From CAYUTA01 sp964447605 (GTDB lineage Bacteria; Bacillota; Clostridia; Christensenellales; CAG-138): DNA of 33,542 nucleotides. Numbering within the stretch: the stretch's first letter is position 1; each line of letters begins with the position of its first letter. The notes below the pieces were generated by a model that was not told the DNA's origin, made no database searches, and saw only the letters and a program-made list of their open reading frames with translations. The stretch is taken from the NCBI GenBank assembly GCA_964447605.1, contig CAYUTA010000028.1, forward strand, positions 1 to 33,542. The letters run 5' to 3'. The translations under genes were made by a program, and so were the position numbers. Shown here piece by piece: positions 1 to 10,785 of the stretch.

Positions 1-160
1 GCCGCCCGTTGACCGCGTTGTAGCTGATGATGCCGTGCTGCCGCTGAATGGGTTCATCCATGCTGATCCCATAGTCGCCAACCACGCACAGCCCGACGAC
101 AAGCATGGCGAGGAACACGCCGATCACACCGATTTTTGCCCAATGAAGCCTCTTTTTCAT
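1..160 (-). CDS. N-terminus of a membrane glycosyltransferase (partial)
   Basis: The start codon at 160-158 is preceded by an AAAGGA ribosome-binding site. The 53 visible residues begin with a basic MKKR stretch, then one hydrophobic segment (about residues 10-28), then the luminal-type motif DYGISMDEP followed by QRQHG. In dolichyl-phosphate-mannose (GT39/GT-C like) enzymes of bacteria, an acidic DE pair just after the first membrane segment is the usual catalytic position. This gene is last in the minus-strand operon after a polyprenyl-phosphate glycosyltransferase and a GtrA protein, which fits a lipid-linked sugar transferase acting outside the membrane. The body of the gene lies beyond the left edge, so the family is inferred from the first loop and context only. 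Confidence 0.7.
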   Translation of the reverse strand, partial: MKKRLHWAKIGVIGVFLAMLVVGLCVVGDYGISMDEPIQRQHGIISYNAVNGR

Positions 161-164
161 ACGC

Positions 165-674
165 TTAATCCTTTCGGTTCCATGCTGCCGGCGTGGGTTC
201 CGCCCGGTCCGGCCCGTCTTGTGCCGGGGGAGGCGATGGATCCGGATGGGAGGTCTCTCGGCCCGCCGTAAAAACCAGCTTTTTTCCCAGAAAGTAGTTT
301 AGTATGATCACAACGGCCATCACCAGATACTTTGCCATCCGGTTGTTCATGCCGGCCCACTCAACCAGCAGGATCAGGCCGAAATAATCCACCAGGGCCG
401 TCGCGCCCCGCGCAAGGACAAAACGGAAAAATTCCTTTATCAGCGCGGCAAAACCATTCGTCCTGCTTTGGAAGACAAATTTCTTGTTGGCCACATACGC
501 AAACAGCTTGCTTGCAAGCAACGCAAGCAGGTTGCTGATTTTATAATCGACCGCCGCGGCAAGCAGAAGCCGATACATAAGCAAATTGACCAGCGTGGTC
601 GCCACGCCAAAAACGGCATATGCAATGGTTTCGCGGTTGCACCACTTTTTGAGCCATTTCACGGGCCGCGTCAT
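165..674 (-). CDS. GtrA family membrane protein
   Basis: A 169-residue protein with four hydrophobic segments, at about residues 16-37, 43-62, 84-107 and 115-134. Basic motifs YVANKKFVF and LNYFLGKKLVF after the second and fourth helices are the typical GtrA duplicates. GtrA proteins (PF04138) are thought to flip or present polyprenyl-phosphate-linked sugars for transfer to envelope polymers. The ATG overlaps the end of the upstream methyltransferase gene by 4 bases, and only 4 bases separate its stop from the next gene, so all are probably cotranscribed. The last 30 residues are a Pro-rich hydrophilic tail that is not part of the usual domain. Confidence 0.88.
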   Translation of the reverse strand: MTRPVKWLKKWCNRETIAYAVFGVATTLVNLLMYRLLLAAAVDYKISNLLALLASKLFAYVANKKFVFQSRTNGFAALIKEFFRFVLARGATALVDYFGLILLVEWAGMNNRMAKYLVMAVVIILNYFLGKKLVFTAGRETSHPDPSPPPAQDGPDRAEPTPAAWNRKD

Positions 675-1315
675 GCGACCTTTGCTTTACAAAGCAGCAT
701 GATAAACGGAAACGGCGTGCGCGTTTCCAACACCTCGCCGTAGTTCTTTGCCAACGCGACCAGCCTGCGCTTGCTCCAATGGTTGATGTGCCCGGGCGTA
801 TTGCCAAATGCTCTGACATTGCGCAGCATGCATAGGTTCATGATGCACCAGACCGGCTCTCTGGGAACGGCAATGATAAAATAGGGGCTTGCCAGGCCTG
901 CGATTTTTTCAAACGCCCGGTCCGGATGCTCCAGATGCTCGAGCACCTCGCAGCACACGACCAGTCCCGCCCGGTCGCCATGCGCGTCGAGGTCGTAGAC
1001 CGACTTTGCGCAAAACCGGTCCGATACGTCGACGCCCAGTTCTTTCTGAATGCTTTTGCATGCGGTGGAAACGTCCTGCGCATCGATGTCGCAGCCGCGG
1101 ACGGCGTACCCCGCGTCCATCAGCACGGCCGCCACCTGGCCCTCGCCGCAGCCAATTTCGAATACGTCCGTTGTGTCCGCTTTTTCAGCCAGTTCCAGAA
1201 GTGCGTGAAAATAGTTTTGGAGCAAACGGTTTTTTGCCGCGCTCCCGGAATGATATTTTTGAACCGTTTCCGCACGCGTTGCTTTTAGAATTCGGACGGG
1301 TTGCCGCCGCATCAC
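671..1315 (-). CDS. Class I SAM-dependent methyltransferase
   Basis: A 214-residue protein with a Rossmann-type methyltransferase core. Motif I is VFEIGCGEGQVAAVL, near residue 55. The acidic end of strand 2 is in RGCDIDAQD, and the motif-IV-like strand is LVVCCEVLEHLEHPD. This is the UbiE/Methyltransf_11/23 type. The substrate cannot be read from the sequence; the position between a lipid-linked glycosyltransferase and GtrA suggests methylation of a sugar or a lipid-linked intermediate. The start overlaps the glycosyltransferase stop (ATGA), which indicates translational coupling. Confidence 0.85.
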   Translation of the reverse strand: MMRRQPVRILKATRAETVQKYHSGSAAKNRLLQNYFHALLELAEKADTTDVFEIGCGEGQVAAVLMDAGYAVRGCDIDAQDVSTACKSIQKELGVDVSDRFCAKSVYDLDAHGDRAGLVVCCEVLEHLEHPDRAFEKIAGLASPYFIIAVPREPVWCIMNLCMLRNVRAFGNTPGHINHWSKRRLVALAKNYGEVLETRTPFPFIMLLCKAKVA

Positions 1316-2265
1316 GTTTCCTCCTCAAACCCAAGCACTTTGGCAATATAGGTCTCGTTTTTCCCGCGCGAGCCCATGCGGTCGAGCATCATTTCGCAGG
1401 ACAGGCCGGTTGCAAAAAACTGAAAGCCCAGAATAATCAGCAGTACGCCGAGTTGCAGCAGGGGACGCGTACCGATGCCCGCCCCGCCAATCCACTGGAT
1501 GGTGAGAATCAGGCAGATGATAATGCCCAGCAGGCACATCAAAAGCCCCGGCTTGCCGAAAAAGTGCATGGGCCGGTCGCCATAGCGCAGCAGGAATGAC
1601 GAGGTCATGGAGTCGAACAGCCCGCGCAGGTAGCGCTCGAAGCCGTATTTGGACCGGCCGTGCTCGCGCGCATGGTGCTCCACGGTCACTTCACCCGTAG
1701 AAAAACCAAGCCGCTTGGCCAGCACGGGAATATAGCGGTGCATTTCGCCATAAACGTTGAGGCTTTTATAGACATCCCTGCGGTAGGCTTTAAACCCACA
1801 GTTAAAATCGTGCAGCTTGATGCCGGACATCTTTGCCGTAACCGCATTAAAAAGCCTTGACGGCAAACGCTTCTCAATGGGATCGTGACGGTTCTTCTTC
1901 CAGCCGGAGACCATGTCGAACCCCTCGTTGAGCTTGGCAATCAGCTTGGGCGCCTCCTTGGGATCGTCCTGCAAATCCGCGTCCATTGTGATGGCGATGT
2001 CGCCGCCGACACGCTCAAAGCCCGCCTGCAGCGCGGCGGCCTTGCCGAAATTTTTGCGAAAACAAATCAGCCGCACATGCGGATCGCCGCCGGCAATGAA
2101 CCCCTCGACAATCTGCGCGGAAGCGTCCGTCGAGCCGTCGTCGATAAACGCCACCTCATAGTCGCCGTAGCCGTTTTCCGCGCAGACGGCCTGAATCCGC
2201 CGGTACAACTCGGCAATGGTCTCCTCCTCGTTCATAAACGGAACGACAAACGACAGTTTCAACAT
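1312..2265 (-). CDS. Polyprenyl-phosphate glycosyltransferase, GT2 (GtrB/DPM1-like)
   Basis: Predicted 317 residues. The N-terminal GT-A fold starts with LSFVVPFMNEEETI, has the sugar-nucleotide motif AFIDDGSTDAS near residue 45, and the metal-binding MDADLQDDP near residue 95. Two membrane segments near the C-terminus (about residues 236-258 and 268-290) match the GtrB layout, which transfers a sugar from a nucleotide donor to undecaprenyl phosphate on the inner face. A longer reading from 2325 is open, but the first 20 residues look unlike the family and a possible promoter lies inside it, so 2265 is preferred. The RBS is weak. First gene of the minus-strand envelope operon. Confidence 0.88.
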   Translation of the reverse strand: MLKLSFVVPFMNEEETIAELYRRIQAVCAENGYGDYEVAFIDDGSTDASAQIVEGFIAGGDPHVRLICFRKNFGKAAALQAGFERVGGDIAITMDADLQDDPKEAPKLIAKLNEGFDMVSGWKKNRHDPIEKRLPSRLFNAVTAKMSGIKLHDFNCGFKAYRRDVYKSLNVYGEMHRYIPVLAKRLGFSTGEVTVEHHAREHGRSKYGFERYLRGLFDSMTSSFLLRYGDRPMHFFGKPGLLMCLLGIIICLILTIQWIGGAGIGTRPLLQLGVLLIILGFQFFATGLSCEMMLDRMGSRGKNETYIAKVLGFEEET

Positions 2266-2816
2266 CAGCAAACGCGCCCCCAACAATATATTTACAGCCG
2301 GTTGTTTGGAATCCACAATCAACAAGCGTTCGATTCCATTCTACAGATTTCGGACCCTGTAACAGCTTATCAAAAATTGGGTGAATACGCAACCTGTTTT
2401 GCGCGCGAAACGCCGCTGCCGGCCCGTTGACCCGCGGAAATAAAATGTGCGTCCCGACGTAAAGCGGCTGCCGGTTGTGGCATAGTAACAACACGACCCG
2501 CGGCACGAAAATAAGCGCGTAAATACAAATTCAACCCCAAGACATTTGCCGGGGGGCAGTCTGAATTGAAGTTTCGTCAGGAAACCCAAAATGTATCCCG
2601 GCCTTAGCGCCTGGAGCGTCTCCGATAACTCGCCGCTCGTCCAGCGTGAATTTGCCCGTCCTGAGCCGTTGATGCGGGAGTTGCGGCGCTTCTCCGGGCT
2701 GTGGTGTTTGGTTCTCCCGCTGCGTCAGGCGCAGCATACAACCTCGGCCGGCGCGAAGGTTTTTTCCACCGCCCGCCGCGTTTCGCCGGCTGTCTCCGGA
2801 TTGAACGGCGGCGCCT
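2266..2816. other. 551-base gap between two minus-strand units
   Basis: No gene could be supported here. On the minus strand a 31-codon reading frame (2820-2725) starts with an ATG that overlaps the copA stop, but it resembles nothing known. A possible hairpin sits at 2528-2567: arms AATTCA/TGAATT outside and CCCC/GGGG inside. Read on the minus strand it is followed by TTTGTATTTACG, so it may be a weak copA terminator. Several open frames of 60-100 codons overlap on both strands, as expected in GC-rich DNA, and none shows family motifs. Confidence 0.4.
2289..2318 (-). promoter_or_regulatory. Possible sigma-A promoter of the envelope glycosylation operon
   Basis: On the minus strand, TTGTGG (2318-2313) and TAAATA (2294-2289) are 18 bases apart, and the predicted transcript would begin about 20 bases before the preferred ATG at 2265. 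Both hexamers are only partial matches, so this is a weak call that mainly supports the start choice. Confidence 0.28.
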
Positions 2817-5078
<2,262 letters not shown>

Positions 5079-5115
5079 AAAAAACGAATCCTTTCAAAAT
5101 ATCCCCTGCCGGTAC

Positions 5116-5144
5116 AGTATCCCGCATTTGGCTGAAACTTGCAA
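5116..5144 (-). promoter_or_regulatory. Probable copA promoter
   Basis: On the minus strand TTGCAA (5144-5139) is followed after 17 bases by GATACT (5121-5116), about 38 bases before the copA ATG. Spacing is ideal; the -10 matches four of six consensus bases. No CsoR- or CopY-type palindrome was recognised around it. Confidence 0.4.
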
Positions 5145-5554
5145 GTCCTGAAGCCGACCGCGGCGAAGGCCGGCAGCGATAAGGAAGCGCCTGCGGGCTC
5201 CCGTTCGGCAACATGCACGGGGAAACCGCCCAAACCGGGCGATCCGTTCCGCCGGCAAATCAGGCGGAGCCGGAACGAACCTCCGGAATCCGAGCCCTCC
5301 CATGGCTTTTTGCTGTGTGCTCATGCGTCCATCTGCGGCGAAAGTCGCCCCCGGTTCCTGTTTTCGCAGCGCGGCAGCCCTTGTGGCAGCGATGTTTCGT
5401 TACCCATACGATGATTGGACGCCGGCTCCACTCATCGATCCCTTAATACACCGAGCAGCGGGAGCCGATTCGGGTGATGAGTATGGCGGCTCCTGTTCGC
5501 AGGGCAGGGCTTTCAGCATTTCCGCAGAGATATGAAGCTGTTCCTCCACGAGCT

Positions 5555-5860
5555 TCAGCCGGCATCAGTCATGCGGCATAGACTGACGACAGGAGCGTTT
5601 TTCGAAAACACTGAAAACAGATGGTTGCTGTCAAAGGCGGACCAGACATACCTGACAGCCGGCGAATTGGTGCAGGCAAAATACGGATCGCCGTTTACCT
5701 GCTCATGCCGGTAACCGCTTTTCATGATATCCTGCGCATGGCGCGGCAAATCCGCAAGCTCTTTGGCGTTGGCCGCTAACGCCTCTTTGGGAAACAGATA
5801 GAACAGCGGCAGAGATGATATGCCGTTCACGTCCCTGATCTCGTGCTTATTCGCCGGCAG
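5555..5860 (-). pseudogene. Possible truncated gene fragment, function unknown
   Basis: An open minus-strand frame of about 100 codons ends with TGA at 5557-5555. It is open upstream of a GTG at 5830 and reads on through NKHEIRDVNG. Its composition is protein-like: an amphipathic stretch KEALAANAKELADL, then aromatic and charged residues around YRHEQVNGDPYFAC and VRYVWSAFDSN. There is no RBS before the GTG and no full-length family match that I recognise. It could be the 3' remnant of a gene that lost its 5' part, or a chance frame. Confidence 0.25.
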
Positions 5861-5862
5861 AG

Positions 5863-6076
5863 GATTGCTCCTGCTCTAAAAGCGGTGATTCCTCCGAAAA
5901 CGGGTCGGGCTCATTCTCGCCGCAGGCAGGCGCGTGAGCCGCTTATACCGATCCGGCATCGCTGTAATCATCGGCAAAAGCGTCCGTTTCATGCAACTCA
6001 TCATATCGCTTGCGTTATCCTGCCACGCCATGCGCCGTTCACCCTGTACATGCGGGCGTGAAAATATGCGAATCAT
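5863..6076 (-). pseudogene. Possible frameshifted remnant of a small protein gene
   Basis: Minus-strand frame 6076-5876 contains ASDMMSCMKRTLLPMITAMP and then RYKRLTRLPA. Near 5930 the sensible reading appears to change frame into an acidic C-terminal-like tail, GENEPDPFSEESPLLEQ, which ends with TAA around 5854-5852. A basic segment followed by an acidic tail and a stop looks like the end of a real protein split by an indel. No family recognised; the call is tentative. Confidence 0.18.
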
Positions 6077-6280
6077 TTCTGCTGCACAAATTCTATCTAT
6101 TCATTGTAACAAAAGGACAGTATTAAGAACAGAAAAGAGGCAACCATCACGGCTGAAGGACTGTATTTTGGTCATGGAGGAACGAACATGCCTTGATTGC
6201 CCGATCTTGCAGGTTAACAAATGTACAATCCTATCCGTTACATATGGATATGCACGGCAAATGCCGCCGCTCCTGAAACA

Positions 6281-6289
6281 TGCTATAAT
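6281..6289 (+). promoter_or_regulatory. Extended -10 promoter candidate for the two-component operon
   Basis: TGCTATAAT is a perfect extended -10 (TGnTATAAT), a class that can work without a good -35. It would give a leader of about 150 bases before the kinase gene. A second extended -10, TGCTATCAT, lies at 6403-6411 and would give a leader of about 25 bases. Which is used cannot be told from sequence. Confidence 0.4.
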
Positions 6290-6444
6290 ATCCATGCGGC
6301 GGGTATGATATGCTCCGCAGGATTGGAAGCCGCCCGTTTTCCCGCCGTCTGTGGCCGCAACCGAAAACGATGGCACATTCCCACAGATTCCTGCCGGAAT
6401 TATGCTATCATAAAACAAAAATTCCCAAAACTGTGTGATATGGT

Positions 6445-8193
6445 ATGAACGCATCCATTCGAAAAAGACTCTTTATCTATATGCTGATCCTGACAGTAGT
6501 TGTGACCGTTTCGGTTACCGGTATTGCGCTATTCAATACCTATAGTACATTGAAGCAGCAATTGATATACGACCGCCGGATGAGTATTGGCTGGCTTGAG
6601 GAACGCCTGTATCTTGAAACCCGCAGCGATATGAACCGTTTCTATGAAGTCGAAGTTGATAAAACACTCAAAAACGAGATAATTGAATGGTATGTTGCCG
6701 GAGATGCATTGGGATACCATGCAAGACTTGATCTGATTGATGCGTTGAACATGATGATCAGCCTTGATAACAATATTAACGCTGTTGAGCTTTATAATTT
6801 GGGAAACGATACGATGCTTCTTGCCGAACGGCCGGGAGCCTCTTTTGTGACAACGAACAGCCGTCTGGAAAGCTGGAACGCCCGTGATTCATCATTACAG
6901 ACAAACGTCGTCTATCTTCGCAGCGAGCGTGAAATCGTTGCGCTGCACCAGATTTTTCGATTTGAAGACAAGCGCCCGATTGCTTTGATGGCAATCCGCC
7001 TGCGCCCATATAAGCTTCAGCGGGTGCTCGATGATCTGAAAATCACATCCGAGGAATCCATCTTGATTTTCAACGATCAGGACGAGCTTATTATAGCTGA
7101 TTACGGACAGAACGAGCCGATAGTCACAGAGTTGTCGGCTGAAATGATGGAGCGCTTTACACAAGAAAAAAGCAGCGAATTATCCTGCGAAGGAAACACC
7201 TGGTTCTATCGGGAGGTTGACGGCGGAAAGCTGCGCATCCTGCAGGCGGTGCCGGAGCAGGTCATTATGCAAACCCTGTCAAAAACCCTCATCGGCGGAC
7301 TTGCCGCAGCGTTGCTTGCCATCTTGATCGCCGTAGTTGCTTCCGCGCTATTTGCAAAGCTGGTTTCAAAGCCGTTGGTCGAACTCGCCACATGTATGCG
7401 CACGTTTGCATTGGATGACAGCGTAACGCTTGCGTATTCCGACCGCGGCGATGAGATTGGCTTACTGCAAAACAGCTTTGCAGACATGATTGAGCGCACG
7501 CGCACATTGGTGGCAAAGGAATATCTTGCAAAGCTTGAAAAACGCAATGCGCAGATGCGAGCGCTTCAGGCGCAGATTAATCCGCACTTTATCTACAATA
7601 CGCTGCAGGCAATCGGCGGAATGGCCTTGAAAAACCATGCGCCGGAAATCTATGAAACGACGTTGGATTTGGTTAGCATCATGCGATACTCGCTCAACTT
7701 TGGGAAGGATATGGTACGGCTTGACGGCGAGATTCGCTATCTGGATCACTACCTGAATATTCAAAACAAGCGATTCGGCAGGCGGCTTGACATCGGGCTG
7801 GATGTTCCGGGCAAGCTGCATAATTGCCTTGTGCCGAAGCTGATTCTGCAGCCGCTGCTTGAAAACTGTTTTGAACACGGTCTTGCCAATAAGGAGGGGC
7901 GATGGCTTTTGCACATCAGCGCGGTATGCGAAGGCGACCGGCTGACGCTGACGGTATCCGACAACGGAGTGGGTATGCCGCCTGAGAAGATGGCAGAAAT
8001 TCAAAACACGCTGGCGCAGGAGGCGGGGAACAGTGTGCCAACGGCATCGCACATCGGTCTTGCGAACGTGGATGCGCGCATACGCCTTCAATTTCCAGGC
8101 GATCCATACGGTATTTTTATCAAAAGCACGCAGGGCGAAGGCACTGCCATTTCCGCCGTGATGCAAGCGATCTTTTCAGCAGAGGAGGCATAG
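6445..8193 (+). CDS. Sensor histidine kinase, YesM/LytS type
   Basis: 582 residues. A membrane segment at about 12-34 and another at about 282-305 enclose a roughly 245-residue extracellular sensor of the Cache type. A HAMP linker follows (about 303-357). The His_kinase domain (PF06580) has phosphoacceptor His381 in QINPHFIYNTLQ, then an HATPase_c domain with N-box LLENCFEHG (near 474) and G-box DNGVGMP (Asp506). This group usually pairs with AraC-type YesN regulators to control sugar ABC importers, as the downstream genes show. No convincing RBS precedes the ATG; the basic residues followed by the first membrane helix support this start. Confidence 0.92.
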   Translation: MNASIRKRLFIYMLILTVVVTVSVTGIALFNTYSTLKQQLIYDRRMSIGWLEERLYLETRSDMNRFYEVEVDKTLKNEIIEWYVAGDALGYHARLDLIDALNMMISLDNNINAVELYNLGNDTMLLAERPGASFVTTNSRLESWNARDSSLQTNVVYLRSEREIVALHQIFRFEDKRPIALMAIRLRPYKLQRVLDDLKITSEESILIFNDQDELIIADYGQNEPIVTELSAEMMERFTQEKSSELSCEGNTWFYREVDGGKLRILQAVPEQVIMQTLSKTLIGGLAAALLAILIAVVASALFAKLVSKPLVELATCMRTFALDDSVTLAYSDRGDEIGLLQNSFADMIERTRTLVAKEYLAKLEKRNAQMRALQAQINPHFIYNTLQAIGGMALKNHAPEIYETTLDLVSIMRYSLNFGKDMVRLDGEIRYLDHYLNIQNKRFGRRLDIGLDVPGKLHNCLVPKLILQPLLENCFEHGLANKEGRWLLHISAVCEGDRLTLTVSDNGVGMPPEKMAEIQNTLAQEAGNSVPTASHIGLANVDARIRLQFPGDPYGIFIKSTQGEGTAISAVMQAIFSAEEA

Positions 8194-8195
8194 GC

Positions 8196-9314
8196 ATGTA
8201 TCGTGTCGTTATCATCGATGACGAACCGTGGACACGGGAGGTTCTCAAGCAGTTTGGCGAATGGGGCGCGCTCGGGCTGGATGTGGCGGGGGAAGCATCG
8301 GACGGCGATCTGGGCCTGCAGCTAATCAGACGGCTCCACCCGGAGATTGTTATAACGGATGTACGTATGCCATATCTGAGCGGAATCGATCTGGTGACAA
8401 AAATGCGGTCTGAAAGCAACGATGCGCAGGTGATTTTTGTCAGCGGTTACGACGACTTCTCATTTATTCGCAGCGCTTTGAAACTGAATGCGACGGATTA
8501 TCTGCTCAAGCCCATCCGACAGGATGAATTGAATATGCAGTTGAAACGATGCGTGGAACGGCTTGATGCGTCCACTCGAAAAGGCGGCGACTCGTTCGGC
8601 GCCGTGAAAGGCTTTTTAGACGCCAGTTACGTCCAGGAATTCTATACGCTCCGTGAGCAGCTTGTGTGCGCGTTGAACGCCGGCGACCCGTTGCTGACCG
8701 ACCGGAAACTGAGCGAGATAGAAACGCAGATCGATCGGCAGGATGCCGGAATGCCTTCGGCAGATACGCTGATTCAACTCTACTATACCCTGACGGAAAC
8801 GCTGCAAAGGTATATTGTGGAAAGCGGGTATACGGCGGAATCTGTATTTCAGCCATGCGACCCTTCCTTCGTATTCAGCAGGGATACGCGGCTTTCCGAT
8901 ATCATTTCGCACGAGAAACGATTGTATCTCCTTGCGCTCGAACAGGTGAAAACACTGACGCGGGAGCGTGCGCGCCTCGATGTTAAAAAGGTGCTCGATT
9001 ATGTGAACCTGCAGTATGCGCGGCCCGTTACGCTGGAAGAAACGGCGGCCCGCTTTTTTGTCAGCAGAGAATACCTGAGCAAGGTTTTTAAGGAGAGCGC
9101 CGGCGAAGGATTCAGCGAGTATGTAACGCGCCTGAGAATGGAGCGCGCGCAGCGTTTGATTGCGGAGTACAACACGCCTATTCGGGATGCGGCCGAGGCG
9201 GTTGGGTATCGCGATCAGGCGCATTTCTATAAGGTTTTCAAACGGCACTTTGGCGTAACGCCCGCGCGGATGCGCGACGCTTCAAAAAGCGACAAGGAAA
9301 CGCGTCAAGAATAG
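8196..9314 (+). CDS. Response regulator with AraC-type DNA-binding domain, YesN type
   Basis: 372 residues. The receiver domain (1-125) has acidic pocket IIDDE, phosphoacceptor Asp55 in ITDVRMP, and the conserved Lys in DYLLKP. The middle region (about 130-260) is an unclassified linker. Residues 266-363 form two AraC-type helix-turn-helix units, ending with the signature IRDAAEAVGYRDQAHFYKVF. The gene begins two bases after the kinase stop, with GAGGAGG as RBS, so they are translationally coupled. It most likely activates the adjacent binding protein, permease and glycosidase genes when the kinase senses an extracellular sugar. Confidence 0.93.
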   Translation: MYRVVIIDDEPWTREVLKQFGEWGALGLDVAGEASDGDLGLQLIRRLHPEIVITDVRMPYLSGIDLVTKMRSESNDAQVIFVSGYDDFSFIRSALKLNATDYLLKPIRQDELNMQLKRCVERLDASTRKGGDSFGAVKGFLDASYVQEFYTLREQLVCALNAGDPLLTDRKLSEIETQIDRQDAGMPSADTLIQLYYTLTETLQRYIVESGYTAESVFQPCDPSFVFSRDTRLSDIISHEKRLYLLALEQVKTLTRERARLDVKKVLDYVNLQYARPVTLEETAARFFVSREYLSKVFKESAGEGFSEYVTRLRMERAQRLIAEYNTPIRDAAEAVGYRDQAHFYKVFKRHFGVTPARMRDASKSDKETRQE

Positions 9315-9342
9315 CCAATGAAAAATCAGTCTGTTTCCGTTA

Positions 9343-9356
9343 CGTTATAGATAACG
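9343..9356. promoter_or_regulatory. Candidate operator upstream of the sugar-binding protein gene
   Basis: CGTTAT-AG-ATAACG is a perfect inverted repeat with 6-base arms, 42 bases before the ATG of the binding-protein gene and in the only gap between the regulator and its likely target. Such short palindromes also arise by chance several times in a window of this size, so only its position supports a role. Confidence 0.25.
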
Positions 9357-9398
9357 GCATGTAGCCCGTTTCTAGAACATATCGAGCAAGGAGGAAAC

Positions 9399-10703
9399 AT
9401 GAAAAAGTTATTTGCGCTGGCATTGGTTGTTATGACGGCATTTCTGACGGTCGCATGTCAGACGAACGCGACGCCCGCAACTGCGCCCGAAGCGGCGGAG
9501 ATGCAGGCGGCAGAGCCGGAACCCGTGGCCAAAGAACCACGCGAGGCGGAACTGAATATCATGATGAGCTTCCCGCAATATATGGATCAGTGGGAAACTT
9601 ACTGCAAGCAGTTTGAAACAAAGGTTCTTGCCGAGAACAACATCAAGCTGACGATCAACCTGGAAATGCCCAGTTCCGGCGAATACGAGAGCGTTCTGCA
9701 GGCACGATTGACCGGAGACGACGCTCCGGACCTTTACACGATTCACTGTAATAATCTCGGCGTTTACTATGCCGCCGGCAACCTTGCAGACCTGACGGGG
9801 CAGCCGCTGTGCGATAAACTGTATGACGATGTCCGCGACACCGTAACGGTAGATGGAAAAGTCGTTGCCGTTCCGATCGAATCACAGGCATGGGGTGTTC
9901 TCTATAACAAAAAAATCTTTGCCGAGTGTGGTTTGAAGCCGCCGAAAACGCTGGACGATCTGACCGCTATTGTTCATACGCTTAAGGGAAAAGGATATAC
10001 GCCGTTTATGCTGGCATATCAGGAGCAGTGGGTGCCGCAGTTGATGACAGCGCTGGCGCTCGGCGGAAAAGTATCCGGCGACATTCCCGATTGGGTGGAT
10101 CGTATGTACAAAGACGAGGGTTCCTACGAAGAGGTCCGTGAAATTTTTAACGTAATGGATCTCATCATGCACAACGGTACGGAGCGTGCGATGGAAGAAG
10201 GCTCTCAGGCTGGCGCGGCAGATTTTGCCAACGGCGCGGCGGCCATGTTCCTGCAAGGCACATGGGCTTCCGGCACCATTCTGGAGACCAATCCGAATTT
10301 TGAACTTGGCGTATATGCGTTGCCGGTCAACAACAACGAAACCTGCACGCGCGTCAACCTCTCAACATCGACGACGCTTGCCGTGCATCCCTCCGGCAAG
10401 GAAATGGATCTCGCGCTCGCATTTGCCAACTATGTGCTTGACGATGCGGATTCCCCTGCGCTCTTCCAAAGCTGTTCCTTCAACCCCATCGCAACTTGCC
10501 ATGAATATGAAGCTGCGTCCTGGGTCGCGGATGCTTCCGCCTATGTCGCCGCAGGCCGCGCCTATCAGGATCTGGTTCTGCCCTCGGCCGTAACGGATGA
10601 GCAGGGGAAGCTGCTGCAGGAGTACTATGTGGGCACGATTACGGCGGATCGATTCATCGCCCGTATGGATGAGGTGTTCCGCGAGGCTAACGCACTTTCA
10701 TAA
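9399..10703 (+). CDS. Extracellular sugar-binding lipoprotein of an ABC importer
   Basis: 434 residues. A signal peptide ends in the lipobox-like T-V-A-C with Cys20; the Thr at -3 is less common than Leu or Val. A low-complexity Ala/Pro/Glu linker follows, then the family 1 solute-binding fold (SBP_bac_1). Recognisable pieces are DAPDLYTIHCNN, VVAVPIESQAWGVLYNKKIFAECGL with the usual xPxTLDDL, and GAAAMFLQGTWASGTI. It captures an oligosaccharide outside the membrane and hands it to the two permeases downstream. RBS AAGGAGG is strong. An intergenic hairpin right after the gene may protect its mRNA, as is common for binding proteins needed in excess. Confidence 0.93.
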   Translation: MKKLFALALVVMTAFLTVACQTNATPATAPEAAEMQAAEPEPVAKEPREAELNIMMSFPQYMDQWETYCKQFETKVLAENNIKLTINLEMPSSGEYESVLQARLTGDDAPDLYTIHCNNLGVYYAAGNLADLTGQPLCDKLYDDVRDTVTVDGKVVAVPIESQAWGVLYNKKIFAECGLKPPKTLDDLTAIVHTLKGKGYTPFMLAYQEQWVPQLMTALALGGKVSGDIPDWVDRMYKDEGSYEEVREIFNVMDLIMHNGTERAMEEGSQAGAADFANGAAAMFLQGTWASGTILETNPNFELGVYALPVNNNETCTRVNLSTSTTLAVHPSGKEMDLALAFANYVLDDADSPALFQSCSFNPIATCHEYEAASWVADASAYVAAGRAYQDLVLPSAVTDEQGKLLQEYYVGTITADRFIARMDEVFREANALS

Positions 10704-10722
10704 TCGATTCCGATCGACGTAC

Positions 10723-10748
10723 AAAAGGGGCGGGCAACCGTCCCTTTT
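10723..10748 (+). terminator. Intergenic stem-loop between binding protein and permease genes
   Basis: AAAAGGGGCGG (10723-10733), loop GCAA, CCGTCCCTTTT (10738-10748): an 11-bp stem with one G-U pair and a GNRA tetraloop. The 3' arm ends in TTTT, then CAAAAAGG, so termination would be partial. Hairpins in this position often stabilise the upstream binding-protein message and reduce read-through into permease genes. Confidence 0.6.
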
Positions 10749-10785
10749 CAAAAAGGTTCAGGCGGCCGTGTAAGGAGTATCTGTT

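Larger units (their letters stand above)
5145..6280. other. Gene-poor region with possible decayed coding fragments
   Basis: About 1.1 kb without a gene that can be defended. Reading frames on both strands are short and overlap. Two minus-strand stretches have protein-like composition, listed separately at 5555-5860 and 5863-6076. Downstream of 6100 the sequence becomes clearly richer in A+T, leading into the two-component locus. The region may be a junction where genes were lost or an accessory segment was inserted; no terminal repeats or transposase motifs were seen. Confidence 0.4.

Noticed and set aside
2531..2737. 68-codon minus-strand frame that could continue the small frame after copA by frameshift
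   Set aside because: No recognisable similarity and no need for a frameshift to explain it.
5521..5560. MKLFLHEL start resembling an ABC-2 permease N-terminus
   Set aside because: Only eight residues match, and the frame then continues without membrane segments.
6101..6454. 117-codon minus-strand frame before the kinase
   Set aside because: No RBS, scattered Cys and aromatic residues, and it overlaps likely promoters of the kinase gene.
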